Position numbers and translations under genes: made by a program. A stretch of DNA of 64,000 nucleotides, from contig CP102405.1 in NCBI GenBank assembly GCA_024628785.1, positions 1,488,001 through 1,552,000 of the forward strand, written 5' to 3'. The notes under the pieces are model-generated. The model did not search any database. It saw only the letters and a list, made by a program, of their open reading frames with translations, and was not told where the DNA came from. Position 1 is the first letter of the stretch. Each line of letters starts with the position of its first letter. Below, in pieces: positions 1-8,481 of this stretch. Origin of the DNA: Fusobacteria bacterium ZRK30. GTDB lineage: Bacteria > Fusobacteriota > Fusobacteriia > Fusobacteriales > Fusobacteriaceae.

Positions 1-465
1 TCTAATGGTTATGCTTTAGGAACAGAAGGGGGAAGATCAACAGTCGCACTGACACTGGCTAATATGGCAGCCCATACCCACGGGTTTTACGGGACTACCA
101 ATACTACCGGGAATCATTATCATAAAGGTGGAAATCACAGGCACAGAGTAGATAACCATGCCCATACACAGCCAGCACATACACATGGGATAAATGTAGA
201 TTATTACGGAAGTTCTAGAAGAACTACTACAAGTAGACATAATGGGGCAACAAGGGCTGGGTTCACTACCTACATGTGTAGTAGTGCTGGAGGAAATAAT
301 ACTGGGGCTTCAGCTCCATATACAAATTATCAAAATCCCAATACTTCTACAACAGGTAACCATAGCCATACAATTTTTGGGACTACAGGAAGCAGTGGAA
401 GTGGATCAGCATTTAATATCATGAACCCATATAGAGTAGTTAATATTTGGAGGAGGACAGCATAA
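1..465 (+). CDS. Phage tail fibre / tail-collar protein, C-terminal part (open at left edge)
   Basis: The frame is open from base 1 with no stop, so the 5' part lies outside the window. The visible ~154 residues are rich in His-Gly-Asn-Thr with repeated HTHG, NHYH and NHRHR motifs, and end in NPYRVVNIWRRTA. This resembles the metal-binding, His-rich tip of phage tail fibres and tail-collar proteins, which usually finish with a short aromatic N-x-Y-x-V-V-x-x-W tail. The stop overlaps the next start (TAATG), so translation is coupled. The holin and endolysin downstream support a phage origin. The exact family cannot be fixed without the N-terminus. Confidence 0.7.
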   Translation, partial: SNGYALGTEGGRSTVALTLANMAAHTHGFYGTTNTTGNHYHKGGNHRHRVDNHAHTQPAHTHGINVDYYGSSRRTTTSRHNGATRAGFTTYMCSSAGGNNTGASAPYTNYQNPNTSTTGNHSHTIFGTTGSSGSGSAFNIMNPYRVVNIWRRTA

Positions 466-1052
466 TGAAAAATTACATATATCTTGATAGAGAAAAGGCA
501 AAAGAGGGTGTCTCTTTAGTGTATGAAGTTTCAGAAACAAAAATTGAAAACTACGAGGAATATTTTGAAGGGAATGCAGTGGAATTTTACGGGGAAGATC
601 TCCCTCATTTCATTACTTATTTAGAAGAAACAGATTCTATAAGGGAAGCTACTGAAGAAGAAAAACTAAAAAGAGGAGATAGGGTCCTTAATGACGGAGA
701 AGTTCTTATGAATGGAAAGATAGTTTCATATGACAGCTACTCCCAAAAGATTGTAGATGATCAAATAGTTGAAAAAACCAGGCAAGACTATATTACTGAA
801 GGGGAGATTACTCTGGAAAGTGAGAAGGAAAAAGCCAGGACTCAAAGGGAAAAAGAATATGCTGCCTATCATAAACTTGCTAATAATATATTTATGGGGA
901 TAGAGGAGGCATTAACTGAAGATGATAGTGCTAATATAAAAGTATGGCATAAAGCCTGGAAAGATGTCCCTGGCAATTATACTAATATAAATATCCCTAT
1001 AGAAGGAATGTACCCTAAGAGATCAGATCGAATTAATTACTACTACAATTAG
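465..1052 (+). CDS. Phage tail-associated hypothetical protein
   Basis: A 195-residue acidic, Glu/Lys-rich protein. I chose ATG 465 over the upstream TTG at 447 because the strong ribosome site GGAGGAGG (449-456) then sits 8 bases upstream and the start overlaps the fibre gene stop by one base. It has no signal peptide or membrane segment. The C-terminus (KVWHKAWKDVPGNY... then a Tyr-rich end) resembles small proteins that follow phage tail-fibre genes and act in tail assembly. That role comes from position and is inference. Alternatives are a tail-fibre chaperone or a virion decoration protein. Confidence 0.6.
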   Translation: MKNYIYLDREKAKEGVSLVYEVSETKIENYEEYFEGNAVEFYGEDLPHFITYLEETDSIREATEEEKLKRGDRVLNDGEVLMNGKIVSYDSYSQKIVDDQIVEKTRQDYITEGEITLESEKEKARTQREKEYAAYHKLANNIFMGIEEALTEDDSANIKVWHKAWKDVPGNYTNINIPIEGMYPKRSDRINYYYN

Positions 1053-1060
1053 GAGGTATT

Positions 1061-1312
1061 ATGTTACCAGACACAACTATAGCTGCCAATTGGATTATAG
1101 GTGGCTTACTAGCAATTAACTTAGCTAAACCTCTTTGGGAAAGAACTTTTAAAAGAGTTGATAAAGGAAGTGATCGAATAGATCGTATTGAAAGAGAAGT
1201 AGAAGAGATTAAAATAAAACTAGCTGAAAAAGTAAGCAGAGAAGAATTTAATAAACTGATGATGAAGCTATCTGAGATCGAAGGATATCTAAAAGCTAAA
1301 AAGGAGGGGTAA
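1061..1312 (+). CDS. Small phage membrane protein with coiled coil (holin-like or lysis accessory)
   Basis: 83 residues. An N-terminal hydrophobic segment (about residues 7-24) is followed by a highly charged heptad-like helix (RIDRIEREVEEIKIKLAEK) to the end. A membrane anchor plus coiled coil, lying between a tail gene and an endolysin, resembles XhlA-type hemolysis/lysis accessory proteins, although the order is reversed from classical XhlA. It is preceded by AGGAGG at a normal distance. Function is inferred from architecture and position only. Confidence 0.6.
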   Translation: MLPDTTIAANWIIGGLLAINLAKPLWERTFKRVDKGSDRIDRIEREVEEIKIKLAEKVSREEFNKLMMKLSEIEGYLKAKKEG

Positions 1313-1317
1313 GAATA

Positions 1318-1692
1318 ATGAATAAAATATCGAGTAGAAGCATAAAAAATATTCAAGGGATAGATTCCAGGTTGTCTCTAATAGTTGGGATGGTATTAGC
1401 CAGAGGGAAGGTAGACCTGACTATTACGTGTGGTTTAAGGAGCTTAGAGGACCAGCAAAAAGCATTTAAGAATGGATTCAGTAAATTAGATGGAGTCAAC
1501 AAGAAATCTAAACATCAAACAGGGAAAGCTATAGATTTTATCCCGTACCCGTTTAATGGATGGAATGACATAGAAAGCTTTAAAAAAGTCGGTGATGAAT
1601 TAAAACTTTGTGCTGACTATCTGGGTATAAAAAATAGTTATGGTGGTGACTGGAAGAATTTTAAAGATTATCCGCATTTCCAGTTGGATTAG
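1318..1692 (+). CDS. Phage endolysin, M15 family peptidase (L-Ala-D-Glu endopeptidase type)
   Basis: 124 residues. The zinc-site motif S-K-H-x-x-G-x-A-x-D (SKHQTGKAIDF, about residues 61-71) and the terminal PHFQLD provide the His/Asp/His ligands of the M15 (VanY / Ply500-like) peptidase family. Typical phage members are 120-140 residues, so the protein looks complete, with no signal peptide, which fits holin-dependent release. It cuts peptidoglycan stem peptides during host lysis. GGAGGGG precedes the start. It sits between a small membrane protein and a holin in a compact lysis cassette. Confidence 0.88.
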   Translation: MNKISSRSIKNIQGIDSRLSLIVGMVLARGKVDLTITCGLRSLEDQQKAFKNGFSKLDGVNKKSKHQTGKAIDFIPYPFNGWNDIESFKKVGDELKLCADYLGIKNSYGGDWKNFKDYPHFQLD

Positions 1693-1700
1693 GAGGCAAT

Positions 1701-2162
1701 ATGAATAAGATTATAAATTTTTTTAAAGATAAAGGACTCCCGGCACTAGCACAGGCAGTCATGGGGAACCCTGTAGGAGCATTAACAACTCTTACAGGAC
1801 TTACCGGGTCATCTAACGAAACAGGAATTTTAAAAACCTTACAGGGAGATCCCCAACTGGTTTTGAAATTAAAAGAAAAGGAAAATGAATATGTAAAATT
1901 TATCTTAGATGATAAGAAAAATGCCAGAGAGATGAACTTTAAAATAAATAACTCCGATAATTCATCCTGGCTCCAAAAGAATATAAGTGCCCTGATTGCC
2001 CTTGTATGGGTATCGTTTTGTATTTACCTATACTGGATAAGCCTAAAGGGAGAAGTAGGCAGTGACAAACAGATGAATAGCATGGTAGTCGGGTCTATAA
2101 CCAATATCACCATGCTGATAATAGGTTTCTATTTCGGGAGTTCCGAAATCAATAAAAAGTAG
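1701..2162 (+). CDS. Phage holin, 3-TM superfamily (GTA_holin_3TM-like)
   Basis: 153 residues. The N-terminal ~90 residues are soluble and charged. Two clear hydrophobic segments follow (about 98-114 and 130-146), ending in FYFGSSEINKK. A membrane segment ending in Y-F-G-S-S plus a lysine tail is characteristic of the three-TM holins of phages and gene transfer agents. The N-terminal helix around residues 8-30 may supply the remaining membrane contact. The holin permeabilises the inner membrane so the adjacent M15 endolysin reaches the wall. It is the last recognisable phage gene before the accessory region. Confidence 0.75.
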   Translation: MNKIINFFKDKGLPALAQAVMGNPVGALTTLTGLTGSSNETGILKTLQGDPQLVLKLKEKENEYVKFILDDKKNAREMNFKINNSDNSSWLQKNISALIALVWVSFCIYLYWISLKGEVGSDKQMNSMVVGSITNITMLIIGFYFGSSEINKK

Positions 2163-2344
2163 GATTTTTAGGAGGGCTGATTCGATAAAAGAGTTTATTT
2201 TGGAGATATAAAGAATAGAGTAGAAGGAGGATATTAATTATAACTTCTCTTCTTTATTAAAAATTAATTAAAATTAATTAGGGGTTTAGCTGTTTTTTAA
2301 TTATAATGTCTTGAAGAAATTTTTTTAATAAGGAGAATGAAGAA

Positions 2345-2743
2345 ATGATTAGAAATTCAAAAAAAGTATTAATAGCAATGTCTTTACTTTTAGCATCTAT
2401 AAGTTTAACAGGATGTTCTGTAATGATGGCTGCAAGTGGAAAAAAAGAACCAAATCTAACAGTCGTTAGAAAAAATAGTGAAAGATTTCAAATAGAAGCT
2501 GAACTAGGGCTTCCTACAACTATTAACGATTTAGAGGATGGAAATGTTGAATGTCTTTATAAATACTATGTAGGAGCTGAACCAAGTGTTGGTCGTGCCG
2601 CTATTTGGTTAGCTGCAGATGTATTTTTCTTTTTTATACCAGAATTGATCACAACACCTTATGAAGCTGCCAAAGGTGAAAAGAAATATATTAAAGTTAT
2701 TTATGATAAAAATGACAAATTTATCAAAGCTATAATGAGTTAA
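2345..2743 (+). CDS. Small lipoprotein of unknown function
   Basis: 132 residues. A Lys-rich n-region, hydrophobic core and lipobox LTGC (about residues 21-24) mark a type II signal peptide. The mature protein is about 108 residues, with a hydrophobic patch (AIWLAADVFFFFIPELI) that may be membrane-apposed, and a C-terminal KYIKVIYDKNDKFIKAIMS strand-like end. GGAG lies 7 bases before the start, and a strong terminator follows at 2774-2809, so it is monocistronic. Proteins with this pattern are often annotated as outer-membrane-assembly-like lipoproteins, but I see no diagnostic motif. Confidence 0.75.
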   Translation: MIRNSKKVLIAMSLLLASISLTGCSVMMAASGKKEPNLTVVRKNSERFQIEAELGLPTTINDLEDGNVECLYKYYVGAEPSVGRAAIWLAADVFFFFIPELITTPYEAAKGEKKYIKVIYDKNDKFIKAIMS

Positions 2744-2773
2744 ACTAATAGTTAAAGTGATATATATAAGATT

Positions 2774-2809
2774 AAAAGGGATATTAATTAAATATCCCTT
2801 TTTTTATTT
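2774..2809 (+). terminator. Intrinsic terminator after the 2345 lipoprotein
   Basis: A 12-bp perfect stem (AAAAGGGATATT / AATATCCCTTTT) with a short loop is followed by a T-rich run. Confidence 0.85.
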
Positions 2810-2886
2810 TTTTTAATTTATATTGAAAGAATTAGAGCATAGTAGCATAAATAATAAAGAAATAATAAATGAGAGAGGGAGATTGA

Positions 2887-3037
2887 ATGGACGAAAAAAA
2901 ATCACAATTATTTTTTAAACTTGATAACACAGTATTTAACCCGTAATTATTCTTTTCTAGATAATTATAAAATAACCTATTACTTAGACAATAAAAAAGT
3001 TGGAACTATTTCAGCATTAGAGTACATTGAAAATTAA
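2887..3037 (+). pseudogene. Frameshifted small ORF, unknown
   Basis: ATG 2887 is preceded by GAGAGGGAG and opens MDEKKSQLFFKLDNTVFNP before a stop. One frame over, starting inside it, the reading continues as ...NYKITYYLDNKKVGTISALEYIEN and stops at 3037. Joined by a one-base shift these make a plausible ~49-residue protein, so this looks like a small gene with a single indel near a T/A run. It lies in an otherwise empty 2810-3158 gap. The family is not recognised, and the pairing of the two frames is inference. Confidence 0.35.
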
Positions 3038-3158
3038 ATAGTGTGCAAACCTCTTTTTAATAGTGTGTATCTATTTATCTTTAAAATTTATTATTAGTAT
3101 ATTGCTCATTCAAAAAAACTGCTTTATATGATATATTTAAAATAAAAAGGAGAAAATA

Positions 3159-3776
3159 ATGAAACAAATCATTTATGGTACAACAAATGATGCCAAGGTA
3201 AAAGAGATGAAAGAGGCGTTAAATGGTATGGATATTGAAATCATTGGGTTAAACGATATTAAAAAAAAAATACCTAAAGTAATTGAAGATGGAAAAACTC
3301 CATTAGAAAACGCCAAGAAAAAAGCTGAAGCATATTTTCAAGAATTTAAAATTCCAGTTTTTTCTTGTGATTCAGGACTCTATTTCGAAGGAGTAAAGGA
3401 TATAGATCAACCTGGAGTTTATATAAGAAGGGTTAAAGGAAGAGAACTTTCTGACGATGAAATGATAGAATATTATTCAAAAATTGCGAAAAAGAATGGT
3501 GGCGAAATTATTAGTCGCTATGAAAATGCTATCTATCTAAAAATAGATGAAAATATTAGCTTTGAATATCAAGGACCGGAGATATCTCTTAATAAATTTA
3601 TAATATCAGAAAAACCTTGTGACAAAAAAATAAAAGGTTTTCCGCTAGATTCATTATCTAAAAATATTATGACTAACAAATACTATCTTGAAGAGAAAAA
3701 AACAGATGAGCAAGAAAATCGTATGAATGAAGGAATTAGAAATTTTTTTAAAGAAAGTTTTAAGCACACTATTTAA
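3159..3776 (+). CDS. RdgB/Ham1-like non-canonical purine NTP pyrophosphatase (divergent)
   Basis: 205 residues, the usual RdgB/HAM1 length. The opening TTNDAKVKEMKEAL matches the family N-terminal T/S-x-N-x-x-K-x-x-E phosphate-binding motif, and SCDSGLYFEGV (about residues 68-78) corresponds to the A-D-D-S-G-L substrate loop. A later acidic/basic helix is present, but the C-terminal third departs from the family consensus. The enzyme class hydrolyses ITP/XTP-type nucleotides to monophosphates. It stands alone between terminators in an accessory region rather than beside rph or a phosphodiesterase gene, so it may be a paralogue with another substrate. Start supported by GGAG at 3150-3153. Confidence 0.72.
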   Translation: MKQIIYGTTNDAKVKEMKEALNGMDIEIIGLNDIKKKIPKVIEDGKTPLENAKKKAEAYFQEFKIPVFSCDSGLYFEGVKDIDQPGVYIRRVKGRELSDDEMIEYYSKIAKKNGGEIISRYENAIYLKIDENISFEYQGPEISLNKFIISEKPCDKKIKGFPLDSLSKNIMTNKYYLEEKKTDEQENRMNEGIRNFFKESFKHTI

Positions 3777-3795
3777 AAATAGTGTGCTTTTTATT
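3762..3795 (+). terminator. Intrinsic terminator overlapping the stop codon of the Ham1-like gene
   Basis: A 13-bp perfect inverted repeat (AAGCACACTATTT / AAATAGTGTGCTT) is followed by TTTTATTT. The 5' arm lies inside the last codons of the gene. Confidence 0.85.
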
Positions 3796-3955
3796 TATAG
3801 AAACAAATAAGAATTTGTTTTATGCTTAAGGATAGCACCAATTAAAATATTTAATAGTTACTGTAAGTAATAAAAGTAAATATAATTTCGGTTATACAGC
3901 ATATATTTTGTTGGAATTACTAGGGTTGAAAAGTATTGAAATATTTTAACTACCT

Positions 3956-4145
3956 CGGACAAGCTATAGCTCAATAAAACGAGATATAACACAAACAAAA
4001 AATAAAAAAATACTAAATAAATATACAGTAAATTACATGTTAAAATAACTAAAAAAAGTCTACCTTAATTGGTAGACTTTTTGGTTTCTTTTTCAAGGAT
4101 TTAGATTTAATAATCTAATTAATAGAAACAAATTCTTATTTGTTT
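3956..4145 (+). repeat. Dispersed ~190-bp non-coding repeat, copy 1
   Basis: Closely similar to the sequence formed by joining 12245-12307 to 14609-14739 (copy 2, split by an insertion sequence). Shared landmarks are a CGGA start, ACAAACAAAAAAT, ACTAAATAAAT, a terminator-like hairpin (4054-4083) with the arm GTCTACC, TTTCAAGGATTTAGATTTAA, and a terminal palindrome (4126-4145). The surrounding stretch 3796-4263 holds no gene I can support; it contains this element plus one extra copy of the terminal palindrome at 3801-3820. Confidence 0.75.
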
Positions 4146-4263
4146 AGATAACTAACAATTAAAATGTTTCTAAAATTTAAATAAATATAAGTTTAAGTTT
4201 AAAGGATTTTCAAAAAATAATTTGTAATTAATTATTGAAACCTATAAAAAGTGAGGTGATCAA

Positions 4264-4980
4264 ATGAAAAAGTTATTTTCATGTTTAATAATATTGATGT
4301 CTATAATAGCATGCACCAATTCCCCAGCAGTCAAAAAAACTAACGATATTCAATCATTTAAGATTGGAGAAGTAGAAATTCTTATTCCTTCACCTACAAC
4401 AGGAATGAAAGAAATCGGTTATGATCACAGAGAACGTATGGAAGTATTTATGCAGTTAATAGAAATTCGTCTTGTAGCTGCATATATGACCCATGAGGAC
4501 TTATTGAACCTCGGAAAGAGAAAAAGTTTTATAATGTCTGAACACGCTCAAGTAATGGTGTCGCGTCGTGAAGAGTTCGCAAATATTAGTGAAAGTGATT
4601 TCAAAGCAATTACAGACGCTATGAATGAGCAATTATTTGAAAATAAATTAGATTCACTTATAGATGAAACTGAAGATGAACTCAACCGTCGAATGGATTT
4701 GCTTGATTTAGATGAAATCACATTCAAATTAGAGCAACCGATCCACTTAGGCCAATTCTTTTCTAAAAAAGATGCATATGGAAATGGTACAATAATGACT
4801 GGTGCAGTAAATGGTTATGTAAAGCAAGAAGTTGTAGGAGGTGCCTTAGTTCGGGTAAAGAATAAGATAATATATATTTATTTTTCTAATGAATATAAAA
4901 ACACAGATAGTATCAAAGAGGTTCGTATAATCCTAGAAAAATGGGCTGATAATATTTTGAAAGTAAATGAAGTAAATTAG
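4264..4980 (+). CDS. Lipoprotein of unknown function
   Basis: 238 residues with a type II signal peptide (MKKLFSCLIILMSIIAC; lipobox IIAC, Cys17). The mature part is acidic and mostly helical around residues 90-150, with an extended segment near 155-200 (GNGTIMTGAVNGYVKQEVVGG) and a C-terminal amphipathic helix. The pattern resembles small secreted or membrane-anchored proteins with a PsbP/DUF-type fold, but no family motif is clear. GAGGTG precedes the start, and a terminator follows at 5036-5072. It is monocistronic. Confidence 0.7.
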   Translation: MKKLFSCLIILMSIIACTNSPAVKKTNDIQSFKIGEVEILIPSPTTGMKEIGYDHRERMEVFMQLIEIRLVAAYMTHEDLLNLGKRKSFIMSEHAQVMVSRREEFANISESDFKAITDAMNEQLFENKLDSLIDETEDELNRRMDLLDLDEITFKLEQPIHLGQFFSKKDAYGNGTIMTGAVNGYVKQEVVGGALVRVKNKIIYIYFSNEYKNTDSIKEVRIILEKWADNILKVNEVN

Positions 4981-5035
4981 GCTTCACTTCATTTCTTATA
5001 ATAGGTAATAAAAGTTAAATTAATAGGATGAAACT

Positions 5036-5072
5036 AAGGGATAACATCTATTTAGAGTTATCTCTTTTTATT
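5036..5072 (+). terminator. Intrinsic terminator after the 4264 lipoprotein
   Basis: AAGGGATAAC pairs with GTTATCTCTT (one G-U) around an 11-base loop, followed by TTTTATTT. Confidence 0.6.
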
Positions 5073-5176
5073 TAGTGTTATTTGTTGATTTACTTCCTTT
5101 CCCTATTTAAAAAATTGACTTTTTTAAAATTTGAAGTGAAACTTAAATGAAGAGTTAAAAAGGGGAGATGAGAATA

Positions 5177-6226
5177 ATGAAAAAAATATTATTAGTATTA
5201 ATAATCAGTATAAGTTTAATGAGTTATGGAAAATCAATTAATAGAGAGGAGTTACAAAACAGAAACGGAGTATATTATAAAATAAATAAAGAATCTCCAT
5301 ACACAGGAAAAGTTATTGATTATTATGAAAATGGAAAAATTCAAATTATAGGAAATTATAAAGATGGGAAATTAAATGGAAACAGGATTATCTATTATAG
5401 AAGTGGAAAAATCCGAGTTATAGGAAATTTTAAAGATGGTAAACAAGATGGGAAATGGATTATTTATTATGCAAATGGTCAAATCGAAGCTAAAGAAAAT
5501 TATATAGATGGATTTAAAAATGGGAAATGGATTTACTACTATGAAAATGGTCAAATCAAAAGTAAAGGAAATTATATAGATGGTAAACAAAATAAGGTAT
5601 GGGTTTACTACTATGAAAATGGTCAAATTAAAAGAAAAGAAAATTTTAAAGATGGTAAATTAAATGGGGAGTTGATTTACTATTACGAAAATGGTCAAAT
5701 TGAAAGGAAAGAAAATTTTAAAGACGGGGAACTAAATGGGGAAGGCATCCTATATTATGAAACTGGGAAAATCAAATTTAAAACAAATATTATAGATGGT
5801 AAACAAAATGGGGGAGCTATTCAGTATTATGAAAATGGTCAAATCGAAAGTAAAGATAATTATATAGATGGGGAACAAAATGGGGAATGGATTGACTATT
5901 ATGAAAATGGTCAAATCAAAGGGACAGGAAATTATAAAGATGGAGAACTAAGTGGGGAAAGGATTGGCTATTATGAAAATGGTCAAATCAAAAAGAAAGT
6001 AAATTATATAGATGGGAAACTAAATGGGGAAGGGGTTTACTACTATAAAAATGGTCAAATCGAAAGTAAAGGAAATTTTAAAGAGGGGAAATCAAACGGG
6101 GAATGGATTGACTATTTCGAGAATGGGGAAATCAAATTTATAAAAAGTTATAAAGATGGAAAACCAAATGGGGAATGGATTTATTATTATAAAGGTGGTA
6201 AAATCCGAGATAAATTTACTTTTTAA
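5177..6226 (+). CDS. Exported MORN_2-type repeat protein (YwqK-like)
   Basis: 349 residues from ATG 5177. I prefer this over ATG 5168 because GGGGAG (5162-5167) would abut the earlier codon. An N-terminal hydrophobic signal sequence (MKKILLVLIISISLMSYG) is followed by about thirteen 23-residue repeats of the type YYENGQIKxKxNFKDGKxNG, the MORN variant found in YwqK proteins. These form a long beta-hairpin array for protein or surface binding. Lacking a lipobox Cys, it is probably periplasmic or surface-exposed. Neighbouring repeats are nearly identical at DNA level, so the array can change length by recombination. The YwqK antitoxin label often given to this family has little functional support here. 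Confidence 0.82.
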   Translation: MKKILLVLIISISLMSYGKSINREELQNRNGVYYKINKESPYTGKVIDYYENGKIQIIGNYKDGKLNGNRIIYYRSGKIRVIGNFKDGKQDGKWIIYYANGQIEAKENYIDGFKNGKWIYYYENGQIKSKGNYIDGKQNKVWVYYYENGQIKRKENFKDGKLNGELIYYYENGQIERKENFKDGELNGEGILYYETGKIKFKTNIIDGKQNGGAIQYYENGQIESKDNYIDGEQNGEWIDYYENGQIKGTGNYKDGELSGERIGYYENGQIKKKVNYIDGKLNGEGVYYYKNGQIESKGNFKEGKSNGEWIDYFENGEIKFIKSYKDGKPNGEWIYYYKGGKIRDKFTF

Positions 6227-6345
6227 AGATGGAACTACACACTAATTTATTTAGATAGGATATTTTATCAACTTCTCGAACGAGTATTACACTTTAATTT
6301 TTTCGTAACTTTCATTTATAATACCAGTAAAATCAACCTTAGAAT

Positions 6346-6370
6346 GGCACTAAAATTTAGTGTCTTTTTA
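6346..6370 (+). terminator. Intrinsic terminator after the MORN_2 gene
   Basis: GGCACTAAA pairs with TTTAGTGTC (one G-U), followed by TTTTTATTT. The downstream TTTAGTATTATTTATTATTTTGTC sequence recurs in similar form near 5070 and 16735, so this belongs to a dispersed terminator-associated repeat. Confidence 0.65.
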
Positions 6371-6498
6371 TTTAGTATTATTTATTATTTTGTCTTCGAT
6401 TTTCTTTGGATTTTGTCCGCTATTATGTGATTGTTTTAATAGAAACAATCATTAAATATAAAAACAAATTCTTATTTATTCTTATATTTCCCCAAATG

Positions 6499-6528
6499 AA
6501 AAGAGTGACTTTTAATGTCACTCTTTTA
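6499..6528. terminator. Hairpin terminator between converging genes
   Basis: A perfect 11-bp stem AAAAGAGTGAC / GTCACTCTTTT lies between the end of the + strand MORN_2 gene and the end of the - strand barrel gene, with A and T runs on the two sides so it could act in either direction. The 6227-6580 gap has no gene; it also carries a degenerate copy of the AAACAAATTCTTATTT palindrome at 6462-6479. Confidence 0.6.
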
Positions 6529-6580
6529 CAGACTGTATTTTATTTTGTTCAATTTTAAAAGTAAGGGAAACTGTTTTATA

Positions 6581-8026
6581 TTAAAAGATATAAAATATAT
6601 TCAGCCCAAATTTAAATTGTTCTTGATTTTCAGATAAGATGTAGTCTTCAGTTAGATAAAAACCTAATCCATTTAAATTTTTTAAGCCTTGTTTGAATGA
6701 AAAATCAATGTGATAAATACTATTTTCATATTTTTCTATGGTATATTTTTCAGAGTTAATTGTTTTTAATGTAGCATCAAAATTTTTATAGGGGTCTGCT
6801 ATTTCTATATAGTTCATAACTTCAGCTCCTATATTTAATTGGGTAGCATACGTTATGTCGAAGATTTTTTCAATACTAAAACCAATTCCAGGTTCTATAG
6901 ACAAAGAATTTATTTTATCTATTTCTATACCATAATCTCCTCCTTCGTTTATTCCTTCTTGATACAACCTTATAAAATTTATTTCTATTTTAGGAGATAT
7001 GTACGATTTACCAAATTTAAATTTTTTATAAATAGAATTGTTTAATCCTAAAAAAAGATTAGTCATATTAGACTCATTTATAAAATCTCCCAAAGGGCTA
7101 CTATTATATCTATAAAGATCGGTATCCGATCCACCAACAGATAACAATGATGAATAAATCACTGAATCAGCATCGTAAACAACATATAATCCACCTTGAT
7201 AATAAAAATCATCTCTAGACCCTTTATCATTCTCCATATCTGTAGTTGAATCTATAAAACTATGCATGGTTCCTATTTTTAAATTAGAATAAATCTTGGT
7301 TTCTGCTCCTATTGAAACAATGAGGCTTTCTGTTTTGTATCCATAAAGATTATCGGTATTCTTAAATTTAACGTTATTAAATTTATAGTTACCCATCATT
7401 TTTATATCTCCAGTAAGTGAATATTTATCTATTGTTGATATAGAGTTTATTATTGAAGTGTTAACCTCAGTTATTGTTTCCAATGTTTGTTTAGTTATTA
7501 CAGGATAGGTATTTATTCCAAAAGTTTCATCTATTGCTAAATTTAATTTTTCTTTTGAATCAAAAATCTTGATATCATTATAGAATTTATTTTTTAATGG
7601 ATTATTGTCATTAAAATATCCAGTTTCCAATAATTCACCCAGTTCGTTATTTTCAATAACTCCCCCATTAAATTTATTCCTAGTTAAGATAAAATGAAAT
7701 TCGTTCGTAGATGGATCACTACCTATTTCAGCATTATATATAGGCGATTCAGATATAACAGTACCATTAAACTTTAAAGCAGTAAATATTTTATGAGTTT
7801 GTATACTGTCAGAATAATTGTCCTCTCCAAAATCTCCCCATACATATAATTTTCCTATTACATCATCATACGGCTTATTATCAGGAGAGGTAATGATTCC
7901 GCCTTTAGCATTTATAAATTTCCCGCTGCCATTAAAGGTATCAAAATCTAAAGTATCAGCTGATATAAAACTCCCAAATATCATGAAAATACTAAGAAAA
8001 ATTAATGTTTGTCTATTTTTTATCAT
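6581..8026 (-). CDS. Outer-membrane autotransporter-barrel protein with a short N-terminal region
   Basis: 481 residues. A Sec signal peptide (to about residue 23, ...FGSFISA) is followed by ~190 residues of soluble, Asn/Asp-rich sequence. The remaining ~280 residues alternate polar and hydrophobic, aromatic-flanked strands and end in FKFGLNIFYIF. A terminal aromatic strand with final Phe is the BAM recognition pattern of autotransporter and other outer-membrane barrels. The passenger is far smaller than in typical fusobacterial autotransporters (often >1000 residues). AGGAGG precedes the start. It is divergent from the barrel-less passenger-like gene at 8482. Confidence 0.72.
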   Translation of the reverse strand: MIKNRQTLIFLSIFMIFGSFISADTLDFDTFNGSGKFINAKGGIITSPDNKPYDDVIGKLYVWGDFGEDNYSDSIQTHKIFTALKFNGTVISESPIYNAEIGSDPSTNEFHFILTRNKFNGGVIENNELGELLETGYFNDNNPLKNKFYNDIKIFDSKEKLNLAIDETFGINTYPVITKQTLETITEVNTSIINSISTIDKYSLTGDIKMMGNYKFNNVKFKNTDNLYGYKTESLIVSIGAETKIYSNLKIGTMHSFIDSTTDMENDKGSRDDFYYQGGLYVVYDADSVIYSSLLSVGGSDTDLYRYNSSPLGDFINESNMTNLFLGLNNSIYKKFKFGKSYISPKIEINFIRLYQEGINEGGDYGIEIDKINSLSIEPGIGFSIEKIFDITYATQLNIGAEVMNYIEIADPYKNFDATLKTINSEKYTIEKYENSIYHIDFSFKQGLKNLNGLGFYLTEDYILSENQEQFKFGLNIFYIF

Positions 8027-8481
8027 AGATTAATCCTCCTTAAAACTAAAAGGGCGGTTAAGCTCTTTGTTGATTAGTTATTTCTGAATACTACATTATC
8101 TTTATTATCTCTTCCACACATTTTAAAGGTAAGACACTAAAACAGGGAATACGATAAAAAACTTGTTCAAGTGTTACTTAAGTCTGCTTTAAAATTTTAA
8201 ACAATTCAAGTTTAAAAAATTTATTTAATAACTTCCATTGAAGAAATCTTATTTTTTTTTTAGAAATTTTAGAAAAAAATATGAGTTTTCCATCTAATAT
8301 ATTCATTTAATAAATGAAGCTTAAAGATAAATAGCAACATTTTTTTTGAACGGTTTGCCGGTAAAAAAAACAAAAACAAAAAAAAACGATGAATACTATA
8401 GTAGGAAGTGTTTTTTGAATAATTGGTTACAATAAAATTTTTTATCACTTTAATTTTTTAAGGAAGGGGAGGGGGAGAATT
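8027..8481. other. Divergent intergenic region between barrel and passenger-like genes
   Basis: 455 bases with no supported gene. It is very A/T rich with long A and T runs, and must hold the promoters of both flanking genes. Candidate -10-like TACAAT at about 8429-8434 precedes the 8482 gene, and GGGGAGGGGGAG is its ribosome site. No operator-like palindrome was convincing. Confidence 0.4.

Noticed and set aside
5168-5176. Earlier start of the MORN_2 protein
   Set aside because: GGGGAG would be directly adjacent to this ATG; the ATG at 5177 has proper spacing and begins a better signal peptide.
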